In this document: positions 33,866 through 43,402 of the stretch, in pieces
Layout of the letters: the number at the start of each line of letters is the position of its first letter
Numbering within the stretch: the stretch's first letter is position 1
Source: Paenibacillus sp. 37
GTDB taxonomy: Bacteria; Bacillota; Bacilli; Paenibacillales; Paenibacillaceae
Length of the DNA stretch: 64,000 nt
Assembly (NCBI RefSeq): GCF_008386395.1
Contig: NZ_CP043761.1
Span: 868,001-932,000, forward strand
Reading direction: 5' to 3'
Translations under genes and position numbers: made by a program
Notes under the pieces: generated by a model
The model's database searches: none
What the model was told of the DNA's origin: nothing
What the model saw: the letters and a program-made list of their open reading frames with translations, nothing else

Positions 33866-35215
33866 ATGTCACTAGAAGAAACAGTAGAATACATAGGTGA
33901 AATGGTAAGCAATGGTGAGCTATCAGAACATTATAAGGATATGGCACTTTCACTGAAAAGAAGAGGTCAAATCATATTATATGGCCCGCCAGGTACGGGA
34001 AAGACATATACGGCAAAAAAGTTTATCGACTTATGCTCGGTGAAAGATAGTAGGGAACCAAGATTATGGTTGTATTCTACCATATTACATATGGAAGAAC
34101 CGTTCTACTGGTATGTAAAGGGGAGTCTTTGTACTACAATTGCTGAAGATGATTTTATCTTAATCGTACACGTTTCCAAAACCCAAAATACTATTATTGG
34201 TTTGGCAAAAGTAAAATATTCAAAGGGCAAGAAATTTAAAAGTGAAGATGGGATGGAATGCTATAAAAACCACTTTGAGGATATATACTATTTTAAACCT
34301 TCACTGACTACATCTCTCCTTGCTAAGTATTACAAAGGAGCAGAGGATGAAATTAATGAAGCATCTGCTAGTGTGAATGCTCAAAAACAGGCCAATCAAA
34401 AGCTTATTTCAAATAATCTGAAAGAAGCAATTATTGCTTGTTTAGGTGAAATTAGTGAACGAGATAAGATAATCAAAATGATTAAAAAAATAGATAATGG
34501 AAGCGTACCTCTTCAAATGTGTACGTTTCACCCTTCATTCAGTTATGAAGACTTTATCGAAGGCTACAAGCCTATTCAAACCAATGAAGGTTTAGTCGCA
34601 TTTCGATTGGAGGATGGGATATTCAAAGAATATTGTAAGGAGGCCGAAAAGAATCCGGGTACAGACTATTATTTTATCATCGATGAGATTAATAGAGGAA
34701 ACACAGCCAAAGTATTTGGTGAAATTATTACGTTGCTGGAATTAGATAAACGAGATACGACATTGACATTACCTCAAAGCAAATCAAAATTTGCTATTCC
34801 AAGCAATGTATATATAATCGGTACCATGAATTCAGCGGATAGAAGCATTAGCTCCTTGGACGTGGCTCTAAGAAGACGATTTGCATTAATCGAAATTCCT
34901 TCCGAACCTCAATCACTCGGTAATACGATTAGCTATGAGAAAAATGGAGAGGAATGTGAGCTACAGCTAAGCAATTTACTGGAAGAGATTAATGATAGAT
35001 TAAAAAATGAAATGGGCATCAGTGAAAATAAATTTATTGGGCATGGGTATTTCTATCAAGATGGTCAGGAAATTGAGGGGCCACTGGAAGTAAGGGATAT
35101 TTTGAAGTTCGAAATATTGCCCATATTAATGGAGTATTGTTCCTATGAGACGAACAGGTATACAGAAGTATTTGGTTATTTAGAAGAATTGTGTTCCGAT
35201 CTTACAGAAGAATAG
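33866..35215 (+). CDS. mcrB: McrB-like AAA+ GTPase with an inserted domain
   Basis: A 449-residue AAA+ motor of the modification-dependent restriction system McrBC. Walker A GPPGTGKT is at 40-47, Walker B FIIDEIN at about 270-276, the McrB sensor GTMNSADRS at 319-327 and LRRRF arginines near 336. The usual N-terminal DNA-binding domain is absent (only 39 residues precede Walker A). Instead about 170 residues separate Walker A from the conserved TFHPSFSYEDFIEGYKP (220 on), where E. coli McrB has about 40. The insert has beta-strand-rich (DDFILIVHVS, TIIGLAKVKYS) and helical parts. The ATG at 33866 follows GGGGAG by eight bases. AT-rich, cotranscribed with mcrC. Confidence 0.92.
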   Translation: MSLEETVEYIGEMVSNGELSEHYKDMALSLKRRGQIILYGPPGTGKTYTAKKFIDLCSVKDSREPRLWLYSTILHMEEPFYWYVKGSLCTTIAEDDFILIVHVSKTQNTIIGLAKVKYSKGKKFKSEDGMECYKNHFEDIYYFKPSLTTSLLAKYYKGAEDEINEASASVNAQKQANQKLISNNLKEAIIACLGEISERDKIIKMIKKIDNGSVPLQMCTFHPSFSYEDFIEGYKPIQTNEGLVAFRLEDGIFKEYCKEAEKNPGTDYYFIIDEINRGNTAKVFGEIITLLELDKRDTTLTLPQSKSKFAIPSNVYIIGTMNSADRSISSLDVALRRRFALIEIPSEPQSLGNTISYEKNGEECELQLSNLLEEINDRLKNEMGISENKFIGHGYFYQDGQEIEGPLEVRDILKFEILPILMEYCSYETNRYTEVFGYLEELCSDLTEE

Positions 35216-35224
35216 GTGCTGACG

Positions 35225-36592
35225 ATGGTCATACAAAAAGAGCAAGTTGTTCTTATGGAGTATGGAAGAGAGGAATGGTTAACTAAAGAAAGAGTGACTG
35301 AAGAGGATATTCGGTATTTAAAATCGCTCCAAAATCGGAAGAGCGCTGAAAAATCCTATGAAGAGGACGATGGTTGTTTAGTTTTTAATGAATGGACTTT
35401 TGGAATAAGGGCGTTAGGATGGGTAGGCGTTATTGAATTGAAAAACTATCAAATCACTATTCGTCCCAGATTTAATAAAGATTTTAAATACTTCATTAAC
35501 ATGTTACAGGTGGCTGAAGGATTGCCTAATATTCAGGAAAACAGCATGGTTGAATCAGCCAAGTTGCCTAAATTAATGCATGATTTTCTAGAATTATTGG
35601 CGCAACTGTATTTGAGTGAACTAGGAAAAATGATGCGCATTGGTGTCTATAAAAGTTACGTTACCGAGGAAGATAATCTAAGCATACTTCGGGGTAGGCC
35701 AGATTTCTATAAAAACCTAAAACATAACTATGCATTACCACCAAAAATTTATTGCAGCTACGATGAATTAACAACGGATGTACCTGAAAACCAATACATT
35801 CTTAAAGGGTTGGACTATCTCACCCATGTATCCAGATATTTAAATGAAACGACTAAGCAACAGCTTATGTATTATTACAATGATTTTATGGATCTTTGTA
35901 CAGATGTTGATCACATTCAGAATTCATTTAACTATAATCAACTGAACAAGCACTATAAAGAGGCACATAGGTTAACACAGATATTAATTAATAGTATGAC
36001 AGTCGTAAATCTTCATAGGCCTACAGAGCGATTGTTTACTGTCCTTTTCAATATGAATGATGTTTTCGAGAAGTTTACGGGGAAATTTCTCGAGGCATCA
36101 CTGAAGGATTTGTACCAAGTTACTTTGCAGCCCGAAACATTTGGTGCGATCCAAAGTGATGGAGGTTTGATGAAAAAAAGAGCTATAACCCCAGATATTG
36201 TGATTTCATCCTTATCGGAAAATTCTAGTGACTCAGAGATGAAACTTGTCCTTGATACTAAGAATAAGGATTATGCCAATATAGGCAAAGTCTCCAATGC
36301 AGATATTTATCAGATTACGTTCTATGCTCAGTTCTTTTCGCAAATGTCTGTGATAGAACAAGGTAAAGAAAATAATGAGTTTTATGCAATTATGGTCTAC
36401 CCAATAAGAAACAGTGGATATTCTGGGAAAATTGTGGAAAAGAACTCCAATATTATCGTCCCTTTAATGAATGGTGGGAGAGGAAGAATCCAAGCTAAAG
36501 GTATTCATGTGGATTCATTAATTGAACTTATCTACTCTCGGAAAAAGGTAGAACTAGTTCATGCTGCTGTGGACTTGATAAGTCAGGAATAG
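35225..36592 (+). CDS. mcrC: McrC-like restriction endonuclease subunit
   Basis: A 455-residue McrC. The N-terminal part with GIRALGWVGVIELKNYQITI and IRPRF contacts McrB in relatives. The C-terminal PD-(D/E)xK nuclease shows Pro323-Asp324 (ITPDIVI) and Asp344-Thr-Lys346 (LVLDTKNK), so catalysis looks intact. McrB drives it by GTP hydrolysis to cut modified DNA. The ATG at 35225 has AGGTG six bases upstream; a GTG directly after the mcrB stop is less likely. Translationally coupled to mcrB (9-base gap). AT-rich codon use. Confidence 0.92.
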   Translation: MVIQKEQVVLMEYGREEWLTKERVTEEDIRYLKSLQNRKSAEKSYEEDDGCLVFNEWTFGIRALGWVGVIELKNYQITIRPRFNKDFKYFINMLQVAEGLPNIQENSMVESAKLPKLMHDFLELLAQLYLSELGKMMRIGVYKSYVTEEDNLSILRGRPDFYKNLKHNYALPPKIYCSYDELTTDVPENQYILKGLDYLTHVSRYLNETTKQQLMYYYNDFMDLCTDVDHIQNSFNYNQLNKHYKEAHRLTQILINSMTVVNLHRPTERLFTVLFNMNDVFEKFTGKFLEASLKDLYQVTLQPETFGAIQSDGGLMKKRAITPDIVISSLSENSSDSEMKLVLDTKNKDYANIGKVSNADIYQITFYAQFFSQMSVIEQGKENNEFYAIMVYPIRNSGYSGKIVEKNSNIIVPLMNGGRGRIQAKGIHVDSLIELIYSRKKVELVHAAVDLISQE

Positions 36593-36726
36593 AATATCAA
36601 TAAAAGTATTTTTTAAGCAAACATCATTCCTTTGGGAATTTAATGTTTCGTTTTCACTGAGTGCTTGTCACATGTGGATTCAGTGACGATGTTGGTCAAG
36701 CAGGATTTGTAACAAGGGATTAGTTA

Positions 36727-36764
36727 GCAAAAGAAGACGCGAGCAAATTTGCGTCTTCTTTTGC
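36727..36764. terminator. Bidirectional terminator after mcrC
   Basis: A perfect 14-bp stem, GCAAAAGAAGACGC with GCGTCTTCTTTTGC, with T tracts inside both outer arms. It marks the right end of the island transcript. Confidence 0.85.
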
Positions 36765-36779
36765 TTGATATATACTCCA

Positions 36780-36986
36780 TCAATCTACGGCAAAATGCAC
36801 GACTGCACTATATAACATTTTGGTGCGAATAGGATCAAATGTTACTTGATGTTGGACTTGCTTCACACGCAGCATCAGCGCTTTATTGATTTCAATTCGT
36901 TCTTCAATCACTCGCGCCAGTTCATGAAAGTCATAAGCCTGCAAGCATTCAACTTTATCTTTAATTATATCCAGTGAGATCTCCAT
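36780..36986 (-). CDS. Small hypothetical protein (68 residues)
   Basis: A helical protein beginning MEISLDIIKDKVECLQAYDF and ending LYSAVVHFAVD. Its two amphipathic helices recall Spo0E/Sda-size regulators, but the SQELD motif of Spo0E phosphatases is absent, so no function is assigned. GGAGG lies 12 bases before the ATG, wider than ideal. It reads into the bidirectional terminator at 36727. Genuine gene likely but unproved. Confidence 0.5.
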   Translation of the reverse strand: MEISLDIIKDKVECLQAYDFHELARVIEERIEINKALMLRVKQVQHQVTFDPIRTKMLYSAVVHFAVD

Positions 36987-37375
36987 ATTTAAGTCATGCC
37001 TCCTCCAAATGACGATCTGCAGGTTAAATACCTGCCGAGCTTCATTTTAGAGGAGCTTTTCCAGTTCGGCAAGAGCAATCGGGCTGAAAATCTAATAAAG
37101 ACGTGATAAAATCGGGAAAGGGCAATTTCGAGATCATCGAACTTTCAATAATCTGAAGATCTAATGGAAGTAATAACAGATACTGCTGTTTGAACAAAGT
37201 TACATTTGCATGGTATAAGTGAAGAAGAAGGCTAGGACACCATAATGTGAATTGCCACGAAACTGCGAATGATCTTGTAAATGATAGGCCAGCAGATGCA
37301 TGAGTTACGAGTTTTACTATGTTAACTATTAATGAGGACAAAGACTGTCCTGGAATGTATAGAGGAGCTTTTGAG
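36987..37375. other. Divergent intergenic region upstream of the tRNA-dihydrouridine synthase gene
   Basis: No gene supported in 389 bases. Minus-strand frames here overlap the start of the synthase gene and lack ribosome binding sites. No clear promoter pair or structured RNA was recognised. Confidence 0.4.
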
Positions 37376-38350
37376 ATGACAAAGGAAAATTTTTGGCGTG
37401 AATTGCCACGACCATTTTTTATACTGGCACCCATGGAAGATGTGACGGATGTTGTGTTTCGGCATGTCGTAGGTGAAGCGGGAAGACCGGATGTGTTTTT
37501 TACGGAGTTTGCGAATACAGAGAGTTATTGTCACCCGGAGGGGCACCATAGTGTGCGCGGGCGTCTGACTTTTACAGCGGACGAACAGCCGATTGTGGCT
37601 CATATCTGGGGAGATAAACCGGAATTCTTTCGTGAGATGAGTATCGGTATGGCGAAAGAAGGATTTAAAGGCATCGATATCAATATGGGTTGTCCGGTAG
37701 CGAATGTAGCCGAGAATGGAAAAGGAAGCGGATTGATCTGCCGGCCAGCCCTTGCGGCGGAGATTATTCAGGCGGCGAAAGCCGGGGGGCTGCCGGTCAG
37801 TGTGAAAACGCGTCTTGGATTTACTGAGGTCTATGAATGGCGCGACTGGTTGACCCATATTTTGCAACAGGACATTGTGAATCTATCTATTCACTTGCGG
37901 ACGAGAGAAGAAATGAGCAAAGTAGACGCTCACTGGGAACTGATTCCGGAGATTAAAAAACTTCGTGATGAGATAGCACCCAATACTCTTCTAACGATTA
38001 ATGGGGATATTCCTGACCGTGAGACGGGCCTCCGACTAGCTGAGCAATATGGTGTGGATGGCATTATGATAGGACGCGGTATCTTCCAGAATCCATTTGC
38101 TTTTGAGAAGGAGCCGAAGGAACACAGCAGCACGGAATTGCTTGATCTGCTACGGCTGCATCTGGATCTCCATGATCAATATTCCGAGCTTGAACCGCGT
38201 TCGTTCAGCCCGCTAGCCCGGTTTTTCAAAATCTATGTTCGTGGCTTCCGCGGTGCTAGTGAGCTGAGAAACAGCTTGATGAACGCCAAAACCACTTCTA
38301 AAGTACGCGAATTGCTCAATGAGTTTGAAAGTAATGAACAGGTGGAGTAG
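37376..38350 (+). CDS. tRNA-dihydrouridine synthase family protein
   Basis: A 324-residue FMN enzyme that reduces uridine to dihydrouridine in tRNA. The TIM-barrel motifs are present: [13 protein letters not shown] at the N terminus, [11 protein letters not shown] with the catalytic Cys, [19 protein letters not shown] and [13 protein letters not shown]. The barrel is followed by the small helical domain ending in VRELLNEF. The ATG at 37376 follows AGAGGAG by eight bases; a frame from 37319 lacks such a site. It is closer to the DusC-like branch by the [11 protein letters not shown] segment, with low certainty. Monocistronic. Confidence 0.93.
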   Translation: MTKENFWRELPRPFFILAPMEDVTDVVFRHVVGEAGRPDVFFTEFANTESYCHPEGHHSVRGRLTFTADEQPIVAHIWGDKPEFFREMSIGMAKEGFKGIDINMGCPVANVAENGKGSGLICRPALAAEIIQAAKAGGLPVSVKTRLGFTEVYEWRDWLTHILQQDIVNLSIHLRTREEMSKVDAHWELIPEIKKLRDEIAPNTLLTINGDIPDRETGLRLAEQYGVDGIMIGRGIFQNPFAFEKEPKEHSSTELLDLLRLHLDLHDQYSELEPRSFSPLARFFKIYVRGFRGASELRNSLMNAKTTSKVRELLNEFESNEQVE

Positions 38351-38402
38351 AGTAAGCCGTAATCATGGATACGAAGTATGATTCAGGTAGATTTAATAGA
38401 AA

Positions 38403-38438
38403 AAAAGAAGCGGTAACTTTTCCGCTTCTTTTTTTTGC
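38403..38438. terminator. Bidirectional terminator between dus and the ankyrin gene
   Basis: AAAAGAAGCGG (38403-38413) pairs with CCGCTTCTTTT (38422-38432), with further T on the plus strand and T on the minus strand. Confidence 0.85.
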
Positions 38439-38446
38439 TTTGCTGT

Positions 38447-39502
38447 TTAACGCGTATACTCTGGCTTCTCTATTGCGACTGGCTGAGGATTCGCTAATAC
38501 CCATAACACAGCCAACTCGGATAATCTGGCAGGCGCATCAAAATCGTATCCATCATGAAGCCTGCTGACCAGGTTTGCTGCCTCTTGGAGTAGTGCCGGG
38601 GCGAGTGGCGCACCAATGCCCAGGTGACGAATCAGTGCATCCAGCATCTTGCGATACTCTGCATCCCAGTTTCCTCCGCCATTATCCAATACTTCATGGG
38701 ATACACGCCCTGTGATGCGGATAACCTCTCCCTGCACCGTTTGAGCATGGCCCTGGGCGGGAATGAGATATTCCCACAGCTCTTGATGTTGCTTGGGCCA
38801 GGTGGTTGCCGTTACCTGAATGGGGGTGGTCCCATCGTGCATGATCCGATTTGCTACCGGCTCGACATCAAATAGCCGGTAAAGTTTGATTAGCGCGTCT
38901 GAAACTTCATCGACCTTGTCCTGATTGAACTTCTCACGAACGAATTCAAAATCCTTACCAATCCGCTTCACCGATTCTTTCATATCTGGCGTGACCGATG
39001 CACCAGCATTCAGCAGAATGGCGGCAATCTCCGCCAAATCGACAATATCACTATTCTGGCAATTGACTAATCCCTTAGCTAATGGCGTATTTCCCTTATT
39101 ATTTTCAACGTTAATAGCAGCACCTTGGTTTACCAACTCTTGAACCACTGTGGTTCTATACCCATTGACCGCTGCATGTAACGGTGTTTCATTTTGGTAA
39201 TCCACAGCGTCCAGATCCGCACCTAATTCAAGAAACAGGGCTACATTTCCTGACCAGTGTGAGGCATGAGCATGTAGAGGCGTGCGTTGATATTTGTCGC
39301 GTGCATTAATATCTGCCCCTTGCTCTACCAGCCAGCGGACCACTTCATCCGATATTTGACGAAAGCTGAGGGTCGTACCTTTGCTGTAGCCCCCACGGGC
39401 ATCCCATTCACATTGCTCGAAAACTTCTTTTACAGCAGAAATATCATTATCTTTAACGAGTTTTTCCATATGAGCAGGTAAGGTTGCTTTCTTCTTAGCC
39501 AT
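38447..39502 (-). CDS. Ankyrin-repeat protein
   Basis: A 351-residue soluble protein. Residues about 45-165 hold three to four ankyrin repeats (VVRWLVEQGADINARDKYQR, TPLHAHASHWSG, ALFLELGADLDAVDYQNETP, LVNQGAAINVENNKGNTPLA). The C-terminal 180 residues are helical and unassigned (WPKQHQELWEYLIPAQGHAQ). The ATG at 39502 follows AAAGGAGAGGAAG; a much longer frame from 39727 begins with an unrelated AT-rich segment and is not used. Ankyrin proteins mediate protein binding; the partner is unknown. Confidence 0.85.
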   Translation of the reverse strand: MAKKKATLPAHMEKLVKDNDISAVKEVFEQCEWDARGGYSKGTTLSFRQISDEVVRWLVEQGADINARDKYQRTPLHAHASHWSGNVALFLELGADLDAVDYQNETPLHAAVNGYRTTVVQELVNQGAAINVENNKGNTPLAKGLVNCQNSDIVDLAEIAAILLNAGASVTPDMKESVKRIGKDFEFVREKFNQDKVDEVSDALIKLYRLFDVEPVANRIMHDGTTPIQVTATTWPKQHQELWEYLIPAQGHAQTVQGEVIRITGRVSHEVLDNGGGNWDAEYRKMLDALIRHLGIGAPLAPALLQEAANLVSRLHDGYDFDAPARLSELAVLWVLANPQPVAIEKPEYTR

Positions 39503-39756
39503 TACATTCTTCCTCTCCTTTGTGAATAACAACGTATGTTCCAATGGTAAGCTATGACGATTTAAGAGTAAGTAGATAATTTTCTGCAATTTTATCACAC
39601 AGAGGAATTTAAAACCAATAACTGGGTTTCTTCCATCGTCAATTTGTTTTGCTATGTTATAATTTAGGTGAATGTTGATACTGGAGACGGATTGAAAAAA
39701 ATATTTGAAATGATCGCCGCAATTCATGCGGTAGGCTTTTGATAATAGGAGGATTT

Positions 39757-40326
39757 ATGTCCTGGAGCAAATTGAAGCAACAACTGGAGAGTTTTCTTAG
39801 TCCCGCGTTAGTTGGAAGGGTGGAGTACCGTGCTACCAGCTATCGCTATTCACCTGATAAATCAGGCAATTGTTATATTACTGTAGATAAAAAAAATGTA
39901 CTCAACATGAGTGATACTACAACCCCAATCCGATGGTATCAGACAGAGCAGGAGATCAAGAGCGATCCGGAGATCATGATTCCTGTGAGCGATGAAGAGA
40001 TTGAAGCTATCAGAAAAGATTCCAAAGGACCCATTCCCGAGGAGCGTCTTCAAGTCATGGCAAGAAGTAGAAAAATCTCGGTACATGCCAAAGAGCTGTT
40101 GTTGGCTCAGACCGCACTTAGTAAATCGAATTTTACCGTTGCAGCCACGACATATCTATCGACTTCTATAGAGGATAATCTGGAGAGCAAGGATATCTTG
40201 TTTAATATTCTGGCTTTAATGGACAGACGAGTTGGCAAAAAGCGAATTCTGAACATGTCGGAGCAGGTCAAATTAAAACATCCAGCGGTACAATATTTTT
40301 ATGAACTGCGTCGTCGTACGGTGTGA
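39757..40326 (+). CDS. SF0329-like family protein
   Basis: A 189-residue protein starting MSWSKLKQQLESFLSPALVG, followed by RVEYRATSYRYSPDKSGNCY and TVDKKNVLNM, the pattern of the SF0329 family of unknown function. AGGAGG four bases upstream of the ATG at 39757 decides the start (a TTG six codons earlier contains that site). The C-terminal helical part is rich in basic residues and ends YFYELRRRTV. Monocistronic; cytoplasmic. Confidence 0.8.
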   Translation: MSWSKLKQQLESFLSPALVGRVEYRATSYRYSPDKSGNCYITVDKKNVLNMSDTTTPIRWYQTEQEIKSDPEIMIPVSDEEIEAIRKDSKGPIPEERLQVMARSRKISVHAKELLLAQTALSKSNFTVAATTYLSTSIEDNLESKDILFNILALMDRRVGKKRILNMSEQVKLKHPAVQYFYELRRRTV

Positions 40327-40496
40327 AATTGAATAACGTTCACGGATAGAGGTACATTGTGTCGGTGACGGTTTCACTGAAATCTGTCTAATAAGTGGAT
40401 ATAGCTTTTAACTATAACCAGTTATGGTTTTTAAGTATCCCTTCTAACTGCTCTCAGCGTGATATGATCATTGTATACAACGAGGGGGGTTTTTAC

Positions 40497-41663
40497 ATGA
40501 CTGATAAGTTCCAGATCGTAGGAAGTTTATTGCGGCCGGATGAGCTGCTGAAATATAAAACGCAAATTGAACATAATGATGATATCCAATATCCGTTCTA
40601 TGAAAACTACGAAGGATATGAAAAGTGCGAGACGGAGGCTATCAAACAAGTTGTCGCTAAGGAAATCGAACATAACTTGTCCGTTGTTACCGATGGAGAA
40701 TTTTCCAAATCGATGTGGCATCTGGACTTTGTATGGGGATTTGGCGGCGTGAAGCGTTACATCGCGGATCACGGCTATTTTTTCAGAGATGTGGACGGAA
40801 CTTCGAAATATGAAACACGCAAAGATATTGGACTACGCATTACTGATAAATTGAGTGGAAAGAACCATCATTTCATTCAACTGTTCCAACAACTGCAAGA
40901 CACAGCTGGCGAGCAACAAACGAAACTTTGTGTACCGTCTCCTTCCCATATTTTCGGTGAGCTTTCCTGGTCGGATAACATTGGTGGAACGGATGCTGTA
41001 TATCAGAACATACAGGAACTCAAAGAGGGTCTTGTGATCGCGTATAAGGAATTCGTGGAGGAATTCGCTGCAGTGGGCGGTAAAATTCTGCAATTCGATG
41101 ATTGCTTATGGGAACTGTTTGCAGACGACAACCCGAACTCTCCGTTTACAGGGGAAAATATTAATCAAGATGAAGTAAAGGGTCTCGCTACCGAATTCAT
41201 TGATATTAATAATACCGTGATTGACTTTGGTCATAGCCTTGGCTTGAAAATGTGGACACATAACTGTCGTGGCAATTATGATTCCCGCAACATGGGTGGT
41301 GGATCGTATGCCAAAATTGCGAATCTGTTCCTGAAGCAATTGAAGTATGATCGTTTCTTCCTGGAATGGGATGATGATCGTGCGGGTTCAATTGAAGCTC
41401 TGGAAGTGTTCAAGGACAGACCTGAAACGGAAATTGTACTGGGTCTGTTGTCATCCAAAACGAGTACACTCGATGATGAAGCACGTGTTGTCCGTTTGCT
41501 GGACGAAGCTTCCAAAATCATCGATAAGGATCGGCTGCTGCTGTCTCACCAATGCGGCTTTGCATCTTGTGATGGCGGTAATGAATTAAGCGAAGCTCAA
41601 CAATGGGCGAAGATTGATCAAGGGCAGAAGATTGCAAAGCAATATTGGGGCAGCACGATCTAG
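40497..41663 (+). CDS. Cobalamin-independent methionine synthase-like protein (MetE C-terminal type)
   Basis: A 388-residue protein similar to B. subtilis YxjG/YxjH, the catalytic half of MetE. Likely zinc ligands are visible: His in WTHNCRGN and the Cys pair in CGFASC. VGSLLRPDEL, VTDGEFSKSMWHLDF and LQFDDCLWELF match the family. It probably transfers a methyl group to homocysteine-like thiols, but the folate-binding N-terminal half of full MetE is absent, so the donor is uncertain. GAGGGGGG precedes the ATG at 40497. No S-box riboswitch is visible, unlike yxjG in Bacillus. Confidence 0.88.
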   Translation: MTDKFQIVGSLLRPDELLKYKTQIEHNDDIQYPFYENYEGYEKCETEAIKQVVAKEIEHNLSVVTDGEFSKSMWHLDFVWGFGGVKRYIADHGYFFRDVDGTSKYETRKDIGLRITDKLSGKNHHFIQLFQQLQDTAGEQQTKLCVPSPSHIFGELSWSDNIGGTDAVYQNIQELKEGLVIAYKEFVEEFAAVGGKILQFDDCLWELFADDNPNSPFTGENINQDEVKGLATEFIDINNTVIDFGHSLGLKMWTHNCRGNYDSRNMGGGSYAKIANLFLKQLKYDRFFLEWDDDRAGSIEALEVFKDRPETEIVLGLLSSKTSTLDDEARVVRLLDEASKIIDKDRLLLSHQCGFASCDGGNELSEAQQWAKIDQGQKIAKQYWGSTI

Positions 41664-41735
41664 GATTTAAGCTGAATGGTATTGTGACCTTATAAACACA
41701 ATGTTTGATCAATAGTGTTATGCACGATAATGAAA

Positions 41736-41777
41736 CGGCGACTTTTCCTCTGGAATCTATCCAGGGAGAAGCCGCCG
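41736..41777. terminator. Hairpin between convergent genes
   Basis: CGGCGACTTTTCCTCTGG pairs imperfectly with CCAGGGAGAAGCCGCCG. The tails (GTATTTGTTG, GTTTCATT) are modest, so the call is moderate. Confidence 0.5.
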
Positions 41778-41864
41778 TATTTGTTGTGGAACGTACACAT
41801 GGTTAGGTTCTCATGTCTATAACTTTTTTAAACTAATGATGACGCATAGGCATGTCTTTCTTTA

Positions 41865-42440
41865 TTACTGCGATTCACGCTGAGCCAGCCATTCCTTTTT
41901 CAACAAAGCATATTGATACGTATTCTCGTATTTCGGTGTGCCGTCCTCATTATTGACAAATGAAATGAACTCCATAAAAAGACCTTCCCGGCGCATGCCC
42001 AGCTTCTCACACAGTTTCTGAGAACGGAAGTTATCATCCTCGACATAGGCGTACAGTCTTCTTATTCCCTGTTCCATAAAGAGATTTTCGATGAAAGCAT
42101 TGGCGCTCTCACTGGCGTACCCTTTCCCTTCATATCTGCCATTAAAATTCCAACCAATACTATACGTATCTGAATTCGAATCCTTATCCGTATCGGAATC
42201 CCGATCTTCCCTCATACCAAACAGCTCACCGATCAGCTCGTTACTGTCTTTCAGGCAGACCGCGATGTGGGAATCGTCACTGCTTCTTTTTGCGACCTCT
42301 GTCTCCGCGTCTTCCAATGTTAAAATTCGTTGATCCATAAAACAATTCACTCTGGGATTTGCCGTGTATTCCAATAGTCCGGCTGCGTCCGTTACGGTGA
42401 AATTTCGCAGGATTAATCGATTGGTTTCAAGTGTTTGCAT
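41865..42440 (-). CDS. RimJ/RimL-type GNAT acetyltransferase
   Basis: A 191-residue acetyltransferase with the RimJ/RimL pattern: LETNRLILRNFTVTDAAGLL at the start, YSIGWNFNGRYEGKGYASES as the acetyl-CoA binding segment, and LYAYVEDDNFRSQKLCEKLG near the end. An odd acidic insertion (REDRDSDTDKDSNSDT) lies before the acetyl-CoA segment. CGGAGG precedes the ATG. Members acetylate ribosomal protein N termini or small amines; substrate unknown here. Confidence 0.88.
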   Translation of the reverse strand: MQTLETNRLILRNFTVTDAAGLLEYTANPRVNCFMDQRILTLEDAETEVAKRSSDDSHIAVCLKDSNELIGELFGMREDRDSDTDKDSNSDTYSIGWNFNGRYEGKGYASESANAFIENLFMEQGIRRLYAYVEDDNFRSQKLCEKLGMRREGLFMEFISFVNNEDGTPKYENTYQYALLKKEWLAQRESQ

Positions 42441-42481
42441 AAGATATACCTCCGGTTTTCATATCAATAGATTGGCTATGT

Positions 42482-43243
42482 TCATGTTGTATCTCTTTTT
42501 ATTTTACGAGACTCCCTATTCGTACTATAACTGGGTATAGCCTTGGGTTTGGCTTTGGTACTGTCTGACCGGGAGAACAATCCCACCAATTTCTCCCTAT
42601 AGATATAACCGAGTACAAACCCGATTACAGCGATAACAGAAATAATAATGGCGATTGTGTATTGTTGCATATGAATTGTGGACCCTATAACGGTAGATGC
42701 GATGATCCACGGCAGACGACCAACGATAAGGATCGTGAAGAACCTAAACGAACTAATCGATGTAAGTGCGGCGACAAATACAAGCATGTCTTTGGGCAAG
42801 CCGGGAATTACGAAAAATATAAATAAAAAAGCGGAGAACTTCTTCTCATCATGAATTAAAGACATCCACTTATTATTTTTCTTTTGCATTAGTCGTGAAA
42901 TATAGGCGCGACCGATGTAACGAGTGAAATAAAAGGCGATCGCTGAGCCTATAATCAAGCCTATTGTAGTATACAAGGACCCAATTGTAACCCCATAGAT
43001 ATAACCGCCTGCAATCTGTACCACTTCTCCTGGAATAGGTGCAACCACGATCTGAAGAATCTGGAATAAAATAAACATGACCGGACCCCAATGGCCTGTT
43101 GAATGAATATACGCTCTGAAATTGTCCATGGAAGACATGATTTTAATAATGGCAGGAGAATAATACACCAGTAGACCAATGGACAACATGATGAACAGAC
43201 CCAACAATATGTTAATCATTACTTTTTTCGAAGTTTGTGGCAT
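42482..43243 (-). CDS. TVP38/TMEM64 (DedA-superfamily) membrane protein
   Basis: A 253-residue membrane protein of the VTT/SNARE-associated Golgi group: N-terminal span, then GPVMFILFQILQIVVAPIPG and VVQIAGGYIYG re-entrant segment, GSAIAFYFTRYIGR, FFVIPGLPKDMLVFVAALT, and two C-terminal spans. The C-terminal tail is basic. Relatives act as lipid scramblases or transporters; substrate unknown. GGGG..CAGGA precedes the ATG. It is divergent from the two-component pair at 43403, which may control it. Confidence 0.9.
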   Translation of the reverse strand: MPQTSKKVMINILLGLFIMLSIGLLVYYSPAIIKIMSSMDNFRAYIHSTGHWGPVMFILFQILQIVVAPIPGEVVQIAGGYIYGVTIGSLYTTIGLIIGSAIAFYFTRYIGRAYISRLMQKKNNKWMSLIHDEKKFSAFLFIFFVIPGLPKDMLVFVAALTSISSFRFFTILIVGRLPWIIASTVIGSTIHMQQYTIAIIISVIAVIGFVLGYIYREKLVGLFSRSDSTKAKPKAIPSYSTNRESRKIKRDTT

Positions 43244-43402
43244 TCCTGACGACCCCTTTGTGTAATAACTTCTACATATTTACAGTATAAGACGAAATTA
43301 TTAAGAGATACCTACATAACTTCTGAAGAATTCTTAAGTCGATTGTATTTGCTGGTAGTCGCTAATAGCGCATATTATACTGAAATTAGACGGAGGGATC
43401 AG

